Shown here one piece after another: positions 36,388 to 47,548 of a DNA stretch of 64,000 bases. Each line of letters begins with the position of its first letter. The first letter of the stretch is position 1. The stretch lies in the NCBI GenBank assembly GCA_050084985.1, contig JBITNC010000002.1, positions 16,492,001 through 16,556,000 on the forward strand, given 5' to 3'. The notes under the pieces are model-generated. The model did not search any database, was not told the DNA's origin, and saw only the letters and a program-made list of their open reading frames with translations. The DNA is from Nageia nagi. Its lineage: Eukaryota > Pinophyta. Position numbers and translations under genes: made by a program.

Positions 36388-37075
36388 TGCTATATGTCAA
36401 TTTTTAAGAGATGTAATTCAATGTTAATATTATGTTCATATTATTTTAATGTTATGTTATTGTTAATGTTATATTGATGTGATGTTATGTTAATAAAGTT
36501 AATGCAATGTTAATGTTATGTTAATAGAGTTAATGCGATGTTATTGTTATGTTATTATAGTTAATGTGATGTTAGTGTTCATTCGATGTTAATGGCATGC
36601 TAATTTAGATAACTAGATGTTAATGTTATGTTAATATAGTTAATATGATGTTAGTGTTAGTGCTATGTTAATGTTAGTGCAATGTTAATATAGTTATTTT
36701 TTTCGTAGATGCATATGCATGATGCCTTTAAAATGAACATCAATGAGTTGGAGGTGATGAACAACCATTGATAATTTTCTTAAGTTTCCACCACCATAAT
36801 TATTAAGCCATAGAGCAAGCTACACTTAGATTTTATCACCTAGGTAGTCTTCCCTTAGGATAGAAGTCATTACTTTCTGTTGAATAAGGGAGATGAGAGT
36901 TGCATGGGCAAAACCAATGGGTTATTTAGTCCATTGGCTATGCCATTTAGGGTTGATACTCTTAGCAAGCCATTAACTACTGGCTCGATAGCATTCTTGG
37001 TGCCCCATTACAAAATGGGGATACATTTAATCACCATGCCAAGACTTAGCCTTAGGAAGCCTTTTTAGCTACCAT

Positions 37076-37190
37076 ATTGAGCTTGAAGCCCACATCGGTT
37101 AGGAAAGGGTTAGATTGTTGATGGTGGAGACAAATTTGTAATGACCACTTCTAATATATCGTAATGTGACTTGTTGGCAAGATATGGTAA
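37076..37190 (+). repeat. Direct repeat, right copy (pairs with 36272-36387)
   Basis: Same landmarks as the left copy: ATTGAGCTTGAAGCC at its start and GGTAA at its end. No target-site duplication was identified around the pair. Confidence 0.75.
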
Positions 37191-37442
37191 ACCCAACTTA
37201 TAGTTTTACTAGCCCACCTTATTTTAATACTTGACTAGTATACATTCTAGGGAAATTAAAAACTTTAACTATAATCTTCACATCGCTCACATTAATAAGA
37301 TTTAATCAATTTATGAAGTAAAAAAGATAACCATATCGAATTGCATGATAAAGTAATTAGGCATATAGATTGTTTGATGTATATTTGTAAAGTTGTAAAA
37401 AAGATAAATATTATATTTTCTTAAGTAGACATATAGGTTGTT

Positions 37443-39825
37443 CAAATCTTAAATTCTAAACCCTTCATCATAAACCTTAAACCCTACATCCTAAACCCTA
37501 AATCCTAAACCCTAAATGCTAAACCTTTTATCATAAAACTTGCATCATAAATCTTAAACCCTACATCCTAAACCGTAAACCCTAAAACCTACATCATAAA
37601 CCCTAAACCTTGCATCATAAACCCTACATCCTAAACCCTAAACCCTTCATCATAAACCCTAAATCCTACATAGTAAACCCTAAACCCTAAATCCTACATC
37701 ATAAACCCTAAACCCTACATCATGAACCCTTCATCACAAACCCTACATCTTAAACCCTAAACCCTTCATCATAAACCCTAAATCCTACATACTAAACCCT
37801 AAACCCTATATCATAAACCTTGCATCATAAACCCTACATCTTAAACCTTAAACCATTCATCATAAGCCTTAAATCCTAAACCCTACATTGTAAACCCTAA
37901 ACCCTACATCATAAACCCTAAACCCTACATCATAAACCATAAACCTTAAATCTTAAACCCTACATCATAAACCCTAAACCCTTCATCATAAACCCTAAAC
38001 TCTACATTATAAACTTTAAACCATACATCATAAACCCTAAACCCTTCATCATAAATCCTAAATTGTAAACCTTAAACCCTAAACCCTACATCATAAACCC
38101 TAAATCCTACATCATAAACCCTAAATCCTAAACCCTTCATCATAAACCTTAAATCCTAAACCCTACATTATAAACCCTAAACCCTAAACCCTACATCATA
38201 GACCATAAACCCTGAAGCTTGCATCATAAACCCTAAACCCTACATCCTAAACCCTAAACCCTACATCCTAAACCTTAAACCCTAAATAACCTTAATTTTG
38301 TATAACCCTAATTTTTTACAACCCTAATTATTTATAACCCTAATTTTTACAACCCTAATTTTGTACAACCCTAATTTTTTAAAACCTTAACTTTTTACAA
38401 CCTTGATTTTTTTACAATTGTAAATTTTTACAACCCTTATTTTTTTAAAACTTTGATTTTTTACAACCTTAAACCCTAATTCATCACAACATTGATTTTT
38501 TACAACCCTATGTTTTTACAACCTTGATTTTTTACAACATTGATTTTTTGCAACCCTTATTTTTTACAACCCTGATTTTTTACAACTCTAATTTTTTACA
38601 ACCCTAATTATATTTACAACCCTAATTTCTTAAAATCTTGATTTTTTGCAACCTTGATTTTTTTACAATTATAATGTTTTACAACCCTAATTTTTTACAA
38701 CTCTAATTTTTTATAGCCCTAAACCATAATTTATTACAACCCTAATTTTTTACAACCTTGATTAGTTATAACCCTAATTTTTTACAACCTTGATTTTTTT
38801 ACAACCGTAATTTTTCACAACCCTATTTTTTTAAAACTATGATTTTTTATAACCCTAATTTTTTACAACCCTTATTATATTTACACCCTAATTTGTACAA
38901 CCCTAATTTTTTAAAACCATAATTTTTTACAACCCTAATTTATTTATAACCATAATTTTTTACAACCCTAATTTTTTCATGATTTTTTAAAACTTTGATT
39001 TTTTACAACCCTAAACCCTAATTTATTACAACCCTAAATTTTTACAACCTTGATTTTTTACAACCCTAATTTTTTAAAACTTTGATTTTTTATCACCATA
39101 AACCCTAATTTATTTTTTTTACAACCCTAATTTTTTACAACCTTGATTTTTTACAACCCTAATTTTTTAAAAATCTATTTTTTTACAAACCTAAACCCTA
39201 ATTTATTACAACCTTAGTTTTTTACAACCTTGTTTTTTTATAACCCTAATTTTTTACAACCTTGATTTTTTACAACCCTAATTTTTTACAACCTTGATTT
39301 TTTATAACTCTAATTTTTTACAACCCTAATTATATACAACCTAAATTTTTACAACCCTAATTTTGTACAACTCTAATTTTTTAAAATCCTATTTTTTTAC
39401 AAACTTGATTTTTTTACAACTGTAATTTTTTACAACCCTAATTTTTTAAAACTCTAATTTTTTTATTACAACCTTGATTTTTTACAACCTTAATTTTTTA
39501 CAACCTTGATTTTTTACAACCCTAATTTTTTATAACCTTGATTTTTTACAACCCTAATTTTTTATAACCTTGATTTTTTACAACCCTAATTTTTAAAAAC
39601 CTAAATTTTTTACAACCTTGATTTTTTACAACCCTAATTTTTTATAACCTTGAATTTTTACAACCTTAATTTTTAAAAACCTTAGTTTTTTTCAACCTTA
39701 ATTTTTTTACAACCCTAATTTTTATAACCATAATTTTTTAAAACTCTAAATTTTTACAACCTTAAACCCTAATTTTTTAAAACTCTATTTTTTTACAACC
39801 TTGATTTTTTACAACCCTAATTTCT
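37443..39825. repeat. Degenerate telomere-like array II (AAACCCTA-rich)
   Basis: From 37443 to about 38290 units of AAACCCTA (the plant telomere motif, C-strand) alternate with CATCATA spacers, with short runs of two or three perfect CCCTAAA units. From 38290 to 39825 the units change to 16-18 bases of the form ACAACCCTAATTTTTT and ACAACCTTGATTTTTT. As in array I, the CCCTAA strand is the plus strand throughout. Confidence 0.9.
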
Positions 39826-40329
39826 AATTGTATTGCTCAATGTTGAGGCAAGTTAGTGATATTGTTATCGACATCATCATTGGATTGGTGATTAATATAT
39901 CGAGGGATAGAGGGGCTGATGATGTCTCATTTGAAGATGATCCTATACCACCATTAATTCATGAGATGAGGACATATATTTAATCATCAGATGATGAAGA
40001 CTAGATAGCACCAAACATTCATCCTAGGAGAATGAACATATCTTCAGATGAAAATAAGGTATATATTATGAATGTATACTCAAATTTTATTAGATAGGAA
40101 GAAATTTAAAATTAATTAAAGTTTCACTTTTATGAAATTATATGCTTTTATTAATTCCTTAATATTATGGATAATGTTATAGGATCATCTTCAATGTTCA
40201 TCTTCAAAGGATGATGATGATCGTGAGGTAATTAATTAGCATGCATTACTATTTAATTTAATTAAACATTTTTTCATGAAGGATTTTCTTCTTTGTATTG
40301 ATGTTTATATTAGGCTCGATGAAAATTAT

Positions 40330-40905
40330 TATTAACCTCAATTAAGTCACTAATTAGAAGAGATAAATTAGCCAAAGAGTTGTACCCAATAGGATGTGCA
40401 TTTTTAAGATCTAAACCAATGGATGAAAATGCAATAGAAGGATTTAGTGACCCTATAAAAATGTATGAGTTCGTCCATTCATTGAAAAAGAACCATTGAT
40501 GTCATTTTGTGGGCTAATCTACAATATTATATATTATAGGATAATAACATCATATTTATTTAGTATGGCTAAATATGGTATGTGTGGAAATGCAACATCA
40601 TAAATAAAATATGCAAAACATATGTACATTGATGGTCGATCGAAGACACATGGAAACATTATAGGATATGTAAACAAATCTAAAGGCATAGGTAGTGCAA
40701 CAAATTATGATTTTATGGAATATGCAAATGATAAATATGAATTTATGCCTAGAAAAATGAAAAGTTTTGTAGGTGTGACTCTTATTGTAACTCTTAACCC
40801 TGGTGATGAGATCTTAATGCATTACAACATCAATAAACATATTCCAGCATGTAAGAGATGTATGAATTTAGGAGTTCCAAACATATTTATTAAACTAGGA
40901 TAAAA
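40330..40905 (+). pseudogene. SET-domain-like protein relic carried in the CACTA element
   Basis: The best frame, 40622-40903, reads DGRSKTHGNIIGYVNKSKG, then NYDFMEYANDKYEF, KSFVGVTLIVTL and PGDEILMHYNIN. This follows the core of plant SET domains: GNI-GFIN-S, then NC-F-E, then a GEE-LL-YN end. Upstream, across stops, LIRRDKLAKELYPIGCAFL and YLFSMAKYG may be its N-terminal part. SET domains are normally protein lysine methyltransferases. The usual NH-S/C cofactor motif appears as N-SKG here and the ELYDY-type end as EILMHYN, so catalysis is doubtful. It lies on the same strand as TNP2. Acidic fragments at 39850-40050 (DDPIPPLIHEMRT) may belong to the same gene. Confidence 0.55.
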
Positions 40906-41339
40906 GCATAAAGAAAAAGGAGATTATAGTAGAAATTGAATAATGTTTGCAGTGCTAGGCATGCAATCATGACTTTAGACTATGTTATTTGCTATTTTGT
41001 TGAAGATCCTTAAGGGATGTTGTTTGTTGAAGAACATAATTATTGGAATTATTGATATATTTTTACTTATACTTTTGTTTTTGTGTAATTTTTACTTAAA
41101 CTTATGTACTTGTTAAAGTTATTAACATATACTTTTTGGATATTACAAATACTTGTTAAAGTTGTTTTTTTAACTATATTAATTATTTGTAGTAACTAAT
41201 TTCATAGGCACATCATACTACAATAGATACATAAGATGTGTCAAATATAGTATCTTATACATAAAAGGAAGCAACTAAAGAATATATTAAGTAGGGATGC
41301 ATATGTAGAATTCATTACAAATCCAAATGCAATGGCTCT

Positions 41340-44122
41340 TATTCAAGTCATGAATTCAGATAGTGAAAATGATGAAATACATTATAATGCTCATGATCAA
41401 CAATAGAATGCAATGCATGATTTATTTCAATCAATCTATACACTTGAAGATGATACAAATGTAGACATGAATGATAATCCTCATGCACATGATGATGGAA
41501 GAGGAGGTGATTTAGAAAATGATAACATGTATGTTGCTGCCAAAACACCTTTATACAATGGAGCATCTATTTCCAAGTTGGAAGCACTCCTACTTATAAT
41601 GAATATAAAGGCCAAAAATGGATGTTAGATACAAGTGTCAATGATCTTTTGAAGTATGTATTTATTTTTACATTTTTTTTTTCATTTTTGTAAATTTATT
41701 GAACATTTTTCAAACTTTGTTTATTATATACATAATAATTTTATGGTATTATTTGTATTATAGGTTGCTAAAATGAAAAATTGCTTCCAAATGACAATGT
41801 CATCCCTTCTTCATGTAGAAAAGCATGAAATTTTTTGAAGGATGTAGGGGTACCATGTGTTTCATACCATGCTTGTGTTAATGATTACATATTATATAGA
41901 AAAAAATATGAAAAATTGAGTGTATGTCTAAAGAATGCTGCAAATAGATATCATCCAAGAACTACAAAAAAAATGTCCCTTTGAAGGTTATTTGCCATCG
42001 TCCAATTATCGATAGATTCATTATAATGTATAAGTGTGATTCACTTGCATAGTATATGGATTGGCATGAAAAAAATAGAAGTTGAGATGGTGTATTATGC
42101 ATTCCTAAAGATTTGAAAGCATTGAAACATATAAAAAATATGTGGCCTGATAAATTTTGGGATGAACCTAGAAGTCTTATTTGGGTTTAGCAATTCATGG
42201 TGTCAATCGATATTCCATATAATCATCTAATTATTTAGTTTGGCCCATTTTTATAGTCAATTATAACATACCTCCATGGATGTCCTTGAAAAAAGAATAT
42301 TTAATGTTAACTCTTTTAGTTCCTAGAGCAAATTAGGTGAAAAATATGGATATCTACCTTGAACCATTAATTAATGAACTAATGCAATTATGGAATGGAA
42401 TTTAGAATGTGATTGACATAAGTATACCCATCCAACAAAGATCATTCACATTGTATGGCATACTATATTGGACTATACATGATTATCTTGGTCTTAGTGT
42501 TTGTTTAAGTATGTATATATAATTTCTATTACATTTACATTTATATTAAAATACTTAATTTCTTGAAATTAGATATAGTATTTATTCTCTAATAAAAATG
42601 TATTGGAAGCTTACGTACAAAAGGTTATCATGCTTGTCCACGGTGTGCAGAAAATCTCACATCAAGATATTCAAAATACTTGTAGAAGATGGAATACCCT
42701 GGCCATAAAAAATATTTACCATTAGCTCATGATTGATCACATAGAAAGTCCCAAATATTCATCCCCTAAGGATTGGTTGAAAATGTACCAATAAAGGGAA
42801 GAAAATTATTGGATAAAAGCCTTTAAAGAAGGTATTGCTGAAGACCTAGAGGATGTTATTGTTAAAAAAGATGACTTATCTCAAGGTAAAATTTAATAAA
42901 ATACTATATCAAACATTCTTTTTAACATGTCATTAATTCAATTATTTTATCAATTAAATGTTTACATTTGCATATATTTTTAGGTATGAATAGATTGTCC
43001 ATATTTTATAATCTAGAATATTGGAAGGATTTATTAGTGACACATTTATTGGATCATAAGCATATTGTAAAGAACTGTATACCAATATACAACAAACAAA
43101 GAATCAGATATTATTCAACTGAGAAATGACTTAAAGGCTATGAAAACAAAATATACCTTTTGGTTAAAAAAAATGTAGATGGAACAACAAATGCACCTAT
43201 TCTAGCCTCATGGCTTATGACCAAAGATGAAGTGAACATTCTACATAATCTTGTTAGAGCCATTAAAATACCAATATGATATGCATCATATCTAAGAAAA
43301 GCATTCACAATTGATGGAAAAATGATACAATTTAAGTCTCATGATTATCACAACTTATTGAAGGTATTCTTGTATTATATGCATATCAAAAACCTTAAAT
43401 ACGTATGTTTGTATTTATATATATTTTATTCATCTATATTTTGATTAATATAAATTTTGCTATAGATTATTTTCCACTTGCAATTCGTGGATGTATGATT
43501 TTACCTATTGATTTAAGATACTCAATTGGTTGACTATCATTATTTCTAAGGTATTTCATGCTATTTATGATACTATTCCCTTAAAATATATAGTGCATTT
43601 ATTATTTTTTTGTATATTTCAATATAATTTGAATACATCTTATGATATTAATTATATTTTCATAACTAGGTGGTTGAATTCAAAGGAAATACATGTCAAT
43701 GAAATCCCTAAATGGAAAATAGAAATTATGAAAATTGTTTAAAAATTTGAAAAAGAAATGCCTATTGCTTTTATAGATATATAAGTTCATCTATTGATCC
43801 ACCTAGTAGATGATATTGAAATAACAGGTGTTATAAGTACTAGAAGCATGTATTTTGTGGAAAGATTTTTGAAAGTATTAAAAGATTTGTTAGACAAAAG
43901 TCAAGACCAGAAGGATCTATGTGTGAGGGATATATTATGCAACAATATTTTTTTTACGTAAGTGAGTTTCTATCTCAAATTGATGATTCAGCTCTAATGA
44001 TATGGTTACAACTAGAAAAATACTATGATAAATTAGAAGGGAAGGTTTTAGAAACAAACAGAAGATCATATGCTCTTAATAAAGGTATTTATAACTACAT
44101 TTTAGATAATAGTGATTTATAA
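41340..44122 (+). pseudogene. TNP2-type CACTA transposase relic (Transposase_21 and DUF4218 parts)
   Basis: The N-terminal part reads TPLYNGASISKLEALLLIMN and VNDLL, then a likely intron (GT at 41654, AG at 41763). The core follows: FDEP... near 42165, SIDIPYN, KKEYLMLTLLVP (near 42290), NMDIYLEPLINELMQLWNG (near 42350-42400), LYGILYWTIHDYLGL (near 42460-42500), matching the tnp2 transposase core, and TKGYHACPRCAENL-like residues near 42620. The DUF4218-like part has KSHDYHNLL (43340), RPEGSMCEGYIMQQYFFYVSEFL (43905-43980) and a 67-codon open tail to 44122. TNP2 is the catalytic cut-and-paste enzyme. Several stops and frameshifts interrupt it. Confidence 0.85.
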
Positions 44123-44619
44123 TAAGTACTATGTACGTGCAATTTTGACTTAATTTAATCAATAATTACTAACAAGTTCATTTTATGTATTCAAAAAAAT
44201 TACAAATCTTGACATATATGAATCTATAAACCATTTTATCATGATGAATATGGAATGTTGTAAAGAATGGATTGAAATGTATGAAAGTGAAAGAAGTGCA
44301 ATTCTAGCACAACATATTTTGTTCTATAGTGAACATCCAAGGAGTACACATATACCTAAACATTTAAGAGATGAAAATTGACCAAAAGAGTGTCCAAGAT
44401 CATGGATAAATCAAGCAATTGAGGAGAAATTAGTTGAAGGTGTAGAAGAAAAAATCTACAAAGATGCTTTAAATATAGTTGATGGATGTAATTATGAGGT
44501 AATTATTCATTAATTCTTATGGATCTAAGTTTAGTTTTTTTTTTTATAATATAGATATTTATAATATAGATATAATACTTGCACCAATATAACATTTACA
44601 TAAAAATATGTCCAGACAT

Positions 44620-45086
44620 TATCTTTTCTTGCAATGTGTGCATATGGGCAACACTTTAGAATTGAAAAGAAAGATTTTAATAGAATGACCTTTGACAGTG
44701 AAGTGATGGTTGATTTTGATCAAGTTGTGCAAGTACAAAAGATACAAACTTGATAGAAGGAAAAATACAATATGTTGGGAAAATTCAAGAAATCATACAA
44801 TTGAATTTTAGATCATTCAAATGTGTAGTATTCAAATGTAAATGGTTTGAAGGATTTGTAAACCAAAGATCAATATTGCATGACATACCTAGTGGTTATC
44901 ATGCAATTGAATCTACATGATATTTACCTCAAGAAAAAGAGCCATATGTTTTACCACAACATTGTAGTCAAATATTTTTTTTGTCCAGATGTACTAGATG
45001 AAAAGATGTTGTTTGTAATTGATTGTGTTCCAAGAGGAAAACATGTTGTATGTCTTCTTGATGCAAATGATAACAATGGTAATTAA
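44620..45086 (+). pseudogene. DUF4216-like C-terminal segment of the CACTA transposase
   Basis: Frames in this stretch read AYGQHFRIEKKDFNRMTFDSEVM, EGKIQYVGKIQEIIQLNF, KCVVFKCKWFEGFV, IPSGYHAIEST and EKEPYVLPQHCSQIFF. This fits the YG-i-EI-EL...V-LFKC-WF and Q--Q-FY pattern of DUF4216, which usually follows TNP2 in plant CACTA elements. A segment between (44220-44500; MECCKEWIEMYESERSAIL) links it to TNP2. Stops separate the pieces. Confidence 0.7.
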
Positions 45087-45504
45087 AATATTACATATAT
45101 ATTTGAGTAATTAAAAATTATATATATTGATATATTTAGTGGTTTAAGGTTGACGTGCATATGAATTTGAATTATAGTATTTTTTTGAATGTTTTGTAAT
45201 TTGTAGATTACTTACAATTTGTATTTTCATGTTTAAGATGTTTAATCAATTAATCCATATATATGTAATCATCAAAATGTGAAAATGGATATAGATGCTT
45301 ATGGTGGTCAATATTTTCATTATTAAATGTCAATTAAAAATTCAAGAAATGCATCACTTATAGCATCAAAAAATACATATAAAATGCATCAACCCATGTG
45401 TCAGGTAATGCATCGATAAAGGAGTCAAAAATACAAAAAAATGTTTTAACACAAATTCATAATCCTGATAATTAAAGCATCATAATGTCAAAGAGCAAAT
45501 TTAT

Positions 45505-45544
45505 GATGCATTAAATGATGCAAAATGACTAAAATGTAGCAGTG
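45505..45544 (-). repeat. Right terminal inverted repeat of the large CACTA
   Basis: Ends in GTAGCAGTG at 45544; its reverse complement CACTGCTACATTTT pairs with 30218-30257. Confidence 0.85.
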
Positions 45545-47548
45545 TCGGGTTCTCGAGGAGTAGGATTTGCCACCAACGATCGTTGATAGCATTGATATCA
45601 ATAAGAAAGCCAAATATATAATTGCAAAAGATGGATGATAATTATGCTCTAGTGGTAACAAGATTCCAATATCAATAGGCAACATTTGGAAATACCCAAG
45701 AGAAAAGTATTGACTATTGAGATATAAATCTTGATTACTTTCCTAGGTTAGAGATACTTACATTTATATAGGTATGAATTCCCACCAAATGACCCCTTGT
45801 AAGAAGGTTGAAGCCCATGTTGATGTACCTAACATAATAATAAGAATACCACATGAGATATGTGTGATAATAAACCTATAACATGATTAAAATATGATTA
45901 TAATGTAATTATGATATTACACCTAAGCAGGGCCAATTTAGGGGGATTAAATTTATGTGTCAATAGATGGTTCTCTTTGTAAGTGTAATGAAATGAAAAC
46001 TTTTAAAAGAAATTATGCTTGCAAAGGAAGTAAAAGATAAAGGAAATAAAAATTTTATACTTCCCTAGTTTAACTATAAATATGTCCAAATCATTGAGGA
46101 ATGATGATATATATTGCCCCATCTTTGCCTTGGTTGTGATATGGTATGATATGCATGAAGTAGAATCAACTAAGAGAAAAGAATAAACCTGAAAATGAGA
46201 GAGACAAAAATACCAAAATCCAAACATATATGTGATGATTAACTCATAAAATATAACAATGATAACAAGTGTAAATTATCATAACATTTCATCGTAAATT
46301 ATATATCAAGTAAGAGAAAGGATGAAATTAATATAATATGCACACATCATCTTGAAAACACCAAATATTCAATGTTTCATTCTTATATGCATATATACAA
46401 AAGCATAATAAGGTGTGTTAACATCATCATGGGGTACATGCCCCACTCCTAGATGTAACATGTAAGAACATAATAACAAATGCTTACATCGTAATGAGGT
46501 ACATGCCCCATTCCTAGATACAAACAAGAAATACAACACCATCATGAGGTAAATGCCCCATCATGAGGTAAATGCCCCATCATTATATGTAGACACAAAA
46601 AGAAGTATCATGAATAATGCAATTGATAGGCCATCAATATGGTAATTGGTTATTCCTAATCAACAAACTAACACAAAAGACAATTGGTTTAGTCCCAACT
46701 AAATATGATTATTGTGTTAATTAGAATGATGATTAGTTTAGTACCAATCAACACACTAACCCAAAAGAATGGTTGGTTTAGTCCCAACCATGTATGATTG
46801 CTATGGCAATTAAGATGTTAGTTAGTTTAGTCCCAATCAACATACTAACCCAAGAATGACTAGTTTAGTCCCAACCAAGTGATCATAAAAATAGTGATGG
46901 TTATTTAACATCCACCCAACAAGGACATGGGCAATGCATATAATCATGATATAATCAACAATGTAAGAAAGGATATAAATAACCCCTAATTATTACATGT
47001 TGACTGATGTTTGAAATATGATTGTAACTAATTTTTCTTATTTTATGCTTTTGTGCCCCAACATTAGCATTAGTATCAACATCAGCACTGGGCTATGCTT
47101 AATGATTGATGTTGAGTTGAATATTTCATATATGCAATTTGCTTACACGATATGATAATCATATTTTTTGAGTGATTTGTAATGCTTTTGGAATGATCGT
47201 ATACCATGAACATACTTGAATGTATTATGAACATGTGGGGAATGTGCTACCATGTAATTAAAATATCTATCCATTCCTGCTAATAACCTTATTATCAAAC
47301 ATATGTTAGCACTATATTAGTTTTTTTATTATGTTTACCTAAAGGGATCAAATTTGCAAAGGTTTGTGAGGTAAATTTGAAGGAATGATAACACACACAC
47401 AAATGTAAGCACAAACATTGAGGATAGTGTGGATGCAAAGTGTTTTGTATTGTATGATAGCCAATTTTGGTCAACCTACCATGTATGAGGCACTAAGTCA
47501 CATAAATGCATTTTCCAACATTTATGAGGTGAGAGGTTATTAATTCTT
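45545..47548. other. Non-coding stretch with two tandem arrays
   Basis: No gene recognised. At about 46430-46580 four variants of ATGAGGTAAATGCCCCAT occur, two of them immediately adjacent. At 46630-46890 three units of about 88 bp share TTGGTTTAGTCCCAAC, with anchors at 46684, 46773 and 46860. The remainder is AT-rich without features. Confidence 0.6.

Larger units (their letters stand above)
35236..37442. other. Spacer between the arrays with direct repeats
   Basis: Contains a low-complexity stretch (36180-36690) built from AATGTTATGTTA-type units. Two 115-base direct repeats lie at 36272-36387 and 37076-37190. A 62-codon plus frame (36880-37068) lies between them and looks like a fragment of some other element, but I do not recognise it. 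The 35880 region carries ATGCATCAAG motifs like those at the CACTA ends, hinting at an internal end-like sequence. Confidence 0.5.
30218..45544 (+). mobile_element. Large CACTA (En/Spm) transposon, 15.3 kb, decayed
   Basis: The left end reads CACTACTACATTTTGGGCAT; the right end, in reverse complement, reads CACTGCTACATTTTAGTCAT. About 32 of the first 40 bases match. Subterminal DNA on both sides is rich in ATGCAT-containing repeats. Inside are, left to right, a 22-bp array, a TnpA/Ptta-like relic (minus strand), long telomere-like arrays, a SET-like relic, the TNP2 transposase relic and a DUF4216-like segment (all plus strand). TNP2 with DUF4218 and DUF4216 parts is typical of plant CACTA elements. 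The flanking trinucleotides, TAT and TCG, do not match, so no 3-bp target duplication is visible. All coding parts contain stops; mobility now would need a partner element. Confidence 0.85.

Noticed and set aside
32800-39825. A true chromosome end or telomere fusion
   Set aside because: The arrays are highly degenerate, sit between transposon-derived coding relics, show one orientation in both blocks and lack a head-to-head junction.
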